Shown: piece after piece, positions 4,912 through 7,414 of the stretch
How positions within the stretch are numbered: the stretch's first letter is position 1
Layout of the letters: each line of letters opens with the position of its first letter
Made by a program: the position numbers and the translations under genes
NCBI GenBank assembly: GCA_964350605.1
Contig: CAYGKP010000130.1
Coordinates: 1-7,414, forward strand
DNA: 7,414 nucleotides
Direction: 5' to 3'
Source of the DNA: CAYGKP01 sp964350605
GTDB lineage: Bacteria; Bacteroidota; Bacteroidia; Cytophagales; JAAEPT01
Notes under the pieces: model-generated
Told to the model about the DNA's origin: nothing
The model's database searches: none
Seen by the model: the letters and a program-made list of their open reading frames with translations, nothing else

Positions 4912-6231
4912 ATGGCTACCGCTGCTGCTGCACCAAGCACCACCCACCAGCTCATCGAGTCCTTCGCCGAGTTTGCGAAGACCAAGAACATTGATCGCCC
5001 GACGATGATCCGCATCCTCGAGGATGTGTTTCGTACGATGATTCGCAAGAAGTACGTCTCGGACGACAACTTCGATGTGATCATCAACACCGACAAAGGC
5101 GACCTACAAATCTGGCACAACCTGGAAATCGTGTCGGAAAACGACGCAGACAACCCCCCGGTTTACGACGAAGAGTTGGAGGAAGAAGTGCCCTGGGCCT
5201 TCGACCCGAACAAACACATCCGCATTTCGGAAGCCAAGAAGATCGAGCCTGACTTTGAGGTCGGGGAAGAAGTGGCCAACGAGGTGAAGATTGAGGACTT
5301 TGGCCGCCGCGCCGTCCTCACTGCGCGCCAAACGCTGATCCAACGGGTCCGCGACCTGGAGCGCGACATCCTGTTCGATCGCTACAAAGACCAAGTGGGT
5401 GAGATCATCACCGCCGAGGTCTATCAAGTGCTTTCGCGGGAAGTCCTGCTTTTGGATGCCGACAACAACGAACTGATCCTCCCACGCTCCGAACAAATCA
5501 GCAAGGACCGCTACCGCAAAGGCGACACCATTCGCTCGGTGGTTGCGCGGGTCGACATGGGCAACGGCGGCACCCCGCGTGTCATCCTCTCGCGCACCTC
5601 GCCAGCCTTCCTCGAACGGTTGTTTGAAAGCGAAGTTCCGGAAGTCTTCGACGGCCTGATCGCCATCAAGAAAGTCGTCCGCGAACCCGGCGAACGCGCC
5701 AAAGTCGCTGTCGAATCGTACGACGACCGCATCGACCCCGTAGGTGCCTGCGTGGGCATGAAAGGCTCCAGAATCCACGCCATCGTTCGCGAGCTCTGCA
5801 ACGAGAACATCGACGTGATCAACTTCACCGACAACCTCGAGCTGTACATCGCCCGCGCCTTGTCGCCCGCGAAACTCAGCACGATGAAAATCGACAAGGA
5901 GAACGCCCGTGTTTCGGTCTACCTGAAACCCGACCAAGTGTCGCTGGCCATTGGCCGCGGTGGACAGAACATCAAACTGGCCTCGCGCTTGATCGACATG
6001 GAAATCGATGTGTTCCGCGAACTGGCCGAACACGAATCGGACGAAGACGTCGACCTCGAAGAATTCTCCGATGAAATCGACGCGTGGATCCTCGATGAGC
6101 TCAAGCGCATCGGCCTGGATACCGCCCGACAAGTACTTACACTCAGCAAAGAAGACCTGGTGCGCCGCACCGAGTTGGAGGAAGCCACCGTTACCGAGGT
6201 GTTCCGCATCCTTCAACAGGAATTTGAATAA
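4912..6231 (+). CDS. nusA: Transcription termination/antitermination factor NusA
   Basis: RNA polymerase-binding factor that affects pausing, intrinsic termination and antitermination; 439 residues. Order of domains: N-terminal polymerase-binding domain (about 10-145, with HQLIESFAEFAKTKNID and a DFGRRAVLTARQTLIQ helix), S1 domain (about 159-227, DQVGEIITAEVYQV to GGTPRVILSRTS), KH1 (about 230-300, DPVGACVGMKGSRIHAI with the GMKG loop at 282-285) and KH2 (about 305-370, AIGRGGQNIKLASRL with GRGG at 348-351). After an acidic linker (374-390) there is one short helical segment (about 391-439, with LKRIGLDTARQVLTLSKEDLV) resembling a helix-hairpin-helix unit. It therefore lacks the two acidic repeats of E. 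coli NusA, as expected outside Proteobacteria. The ATG at 4912 is 12 nt after the rimP stop. As second gene behind a terminator-like leader it is well placed for autoregulation. Confidence 0.97.
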   Translation: MATAAAAPSTTHQLIESFAEFAKTKNIDRPTMIRILEDVFRTMIRKKYVSDDNFDVIINTDKGDLQIWHNLEIVSENDADNPPVYDEELEEEVPWAFDPNKHIRISEAKKIEPDFEVGEEVANEVKIEDFGRRAVLTARQTLIQRVRDLERDILFDRYKDQVGEIITAEVYQVLSREVLLLDADNNELILPRSEQISKDRYRKGDTIRSVVARVDMGNGGTPRVILSRTSPAFLERLFESEVPEVFDGLIAIKKVVREPGERAKVAVESYDDRIDPVGACVGMKGSRIHAIVRELCNENIDVINFTDNLELYIARALSPAKLSTMKIDKENARVSVYLKPDQVSLAIGRGGQNIKLASRLIDMEIDVFRELAEHESDEDVDLEEFSDEIDAWILDELKRIGLDTARQVLTLSKEDLVRRTELEEATVTEVFRILQQEFE

Positions 6232-6262
6232 GGGGCACAAAACCCCGACCTTTGACCCCTTA
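6229..6262 (+). promoter_or_regulatory. nusA-infB junction: inverted repeat and promoter-like box
   Basis: A 7-base inverted repeat (TAAGGGG at 6229-6235, CCCCTTA at 6256-6262) joins the nusA stop codon to the first base of the infB start, enclosing 20 nt. Within the loop, GACCTTTG (6247-6254) is one base from TAnnTTTG and ends 7 nt before the infB ATG, an arrangement like the possible promoters of cysS and the EEP gene. It could be a weak internal promoter or a structure that limits infB initiation; both are speculative, and a 7-bp stem may be chance. Confidence 0.2.
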
Positions 6263-7414
6263 TGGCAAATGCCCCCATGCGTCTCAGCCAAGTGGCCCGC
6301 AAACTCAACGTCGGGACCAATTCGATCGTCGAGCACCTTGCTCAGCGCGGTCACCAGGTAGAGAACAACCCCAATACGAAGATCTCCCCCGATCAGTACG
6401 AGCAGCTACTGATGGCCTTCTCAAAATCTGTGGCCGACCGAAAGGAAGCCCAGGAGATGACCATCGGCCAAGCCCTGCCGCAGAACCTGGTCATCGACCA
6501 GGACCGCTCGGGCCCCAAGCGCACCGGTGGTACTGATGAGCAGTTGACCATCCGCAACCTCGAGAACAACGCCACGGGCGCTGGCGAGGTGGAGGAAGTC
6601 CAAAAGAAGGAGGAGAACAAACTCGAAGGCCTCAAAGTGGTCGGTAAGATCGACTTGGACAAAAAGCCCAAGAAGAAAGCCGAGCAGAAGCCCGAACCAG
6701 AGGCAAAAGCAGCCCCCGAGAAACCGGCCCCGAAAGCCGAAGAAGCACCTGCCAAAGCCGAAGCGCCCGCCCCAACGCCCGAGGCTCAAAAAGAAGAGCC
6801 CGAAAAGGTCATCAAAGGCTCGGCCGAAGGCCTCAAGGGCCTAACCGTTCTGGGCAAGATCGACCTGCCCCAAGAGAAAAAACGCGAGAAGCCTGTGGCC
6901 TCCTCGGACATCTCGGGTAAGCGCAAGCGCAAGCGTCTTCGCGTCGACAACAAGCCAGGCGAGCCAGGCAAACCCGGCGGCGAGCAAAAAGAGATCACCG
7001 ACAAGGAGATCCAAGACAAAATCCGCGCGACCATGGCCAAAATGGGCCGTGGAAAAGGCGGACCCGTCAACCGCAGCAAATACCGCCGCGAGAAACGCAG
7101 CCAAGCGGCTGAAGCCCGCGAGCAGGAGGAGCTCGAACAGGAACGCGAAGCACAAATTCTGCGCGTGACCGAGTTCATCTCGGCCAACGACATGGCCTCG
7201 CTGATGGACGTATCGGTCAACGAAGTCATCTCCATGTGCATGAGCCTGGGGATGTTCGTATCGATCAACCAACGCCTGGATGCCGAAACCATTTCGGTCA
7301 TCGGGGAAGAATTTGGCTTCAAAGTCGAATTCACGACCTCCGAGGAGGAAGCCGAACTATCTGTCATCGAGGAAGTTGATGCCCCCGATACCCTAACAGA
7401 CCGCGCGCCAGTTG
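6262..7414 (+). CDS. infB: Translation initiation factor IF-2 (5' part, truncated by window end)
   Basis: N-terminal 384 residues of IF-2, the GTPase that delivers initiator tRNA and joins ribosomal subunits. Residues 6-50 (MRLSQVARKLNVGTNSIVEHL...TKISPDQYEQLL) are the first IF2-N-like helical module usual in Bacteroidota. A long charged, low-complexity linker follows (about 55-295), rich in Lys, Glu, Ala and Pro, with the motif GLKVVGKIDL at 123-132 and a second version GLTVLGKIDL at 193-202, each followed by basic residues, then a very basic patch KRKRKRLR (220-227). The conserved IF2-N domain is at about 298-356 (RVTEFISANDMASLMDVSVNEVI...EFGFKVEF). The window stops at RAPV, where the family continues into the G domain with its GHVDHGKT loop, so no GTP-binding motif is visible. 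ATG 6262, 30 nt after nusA, gives MANAPMRLS; ATG 6277 is a possible shorter start. Confidence 0.95.
   Translation, partial: MANAPMRLSQVARKLNVGTNSIVEHLAQRGHQVENNPNTKISPDQYEQLLMAFSKSVADRKEAQEMTIGQALPQNLVIDQDRSGPKRTGGTDEQLTIRNLENNATGAGEVEEVQKKEENKLEGLKVVGKIDLDKKPKKKAEQKPEPEAKAAPEKPAPKAEEAPAKAEAPAPTPEAQKEEPEKVIKGSAEGLKGLTVLGKIDLPQEKKREKPVASSDISGKRKRKRLRVDNKPGEPGKPGGEQKEITDKEIQDKIRATMAKMGRGKGGPVNRSKYRREKRSQAAEAREQEELEQEREAQILRVTEFISANDMASLMDVSVNEVISMCMSLGMFVSINQRLDAETISVIGEEFGFKVEFTTSEEEAELSVIEEVDAPDTLTDRAPV

Noticed and set aside
5104..6354. Long open frame of 416 codons on the minus strand opposite nusA
   Set aside because: It mirrors the nusA codons in a GC-rich gene; the product is repetitive (Val, Asp, Phe, His) with no recognisable domain, whereas nusA is complete and certain.
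6421..7367. Minus-strand open frames opposite infB (Gly/Phe-rich and Ser/Arg-rich)
   Set aside because: Produced by the reverse complement of the Lys/Glu/Ala-rich IF2 linker.

Overview
This window reads as a piece of a GC-rich Bacteroidota chromosome. That assignment is an inference. It rests on a consensus Bacteroidota-type promoter (TTG, 20-nt spacer, TACCTTTG) before rimP, start codons without clear Shine-Dalgarno sequences, a membrane-anchored EEP protein and a lipoprotein M28/glutaminyl-cyclase protein of the kinds common in that phylum, an IF2 with the 'GKIDL' motif in its N-terminal extension, and a Skp/OmpH protein of the Bacteroidota style. I cannot name a genus.

Layout. (1) 11-571, plus strand: a periplasmic OmpH/Skp-like chaperone. 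(2) 572-727: a convergent intergenic region with three consecutive strong hairpins; the right-hand one, read on the minus strand, is a good intrinsic terminator. (3) 728-4278, minus strand: a compact cluster transcribed right to left. It runs from an inner-membrane endonuclease/exonuclease/phosphatase (EEP) protein, through cysteinyl-tRNA synthetase (cysS, 26 nt downstream), to an M28-family/glutaminyl-cyclase-like lipoprotein whose start overlaps the end of cysS by 14 nt. The lipoprotein gene is interrupted by a 10-N assembly gap at 1381-1390, and the reading frame changes across it in the way an incorrectly sized gap would cause. (4) 4279-4440: a divergent control region. (5) 4441-7414, plus strand: rimP, nusA, infB, the widely conserved ribosome-maturation / transcription-factor / translation-initiation operon. 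infB is cut by the window end just before its GTPase domain.

The most interesting signal is in the rimP leader. After a near-consensus promoter there is an 11-bp hairpin followed by a T-run (4385-4412), which looks like an intrinsic terminator placed between the promoter and the first gene. No plus-strand gene lies between the promoter and the hairpin, so it does not appear to end an upstream transcript. The operon encodes NusA, which acts on hairpin-dependent pausing and termination, so the obvious hypothesis is attenuation with NusA feedback. Other points are possible leaderless starts (TATCTTCG or TACCTTCG 4-6 nt before ATG), a perfect 19-bp palindromic hairpin between the convergent genes, and a duplicated GKIDL motif in IF2. 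I found no mobile element, CRISPR array, tRNA or rRNA, and apart from the leader the gene content is ordinary housekeeping.
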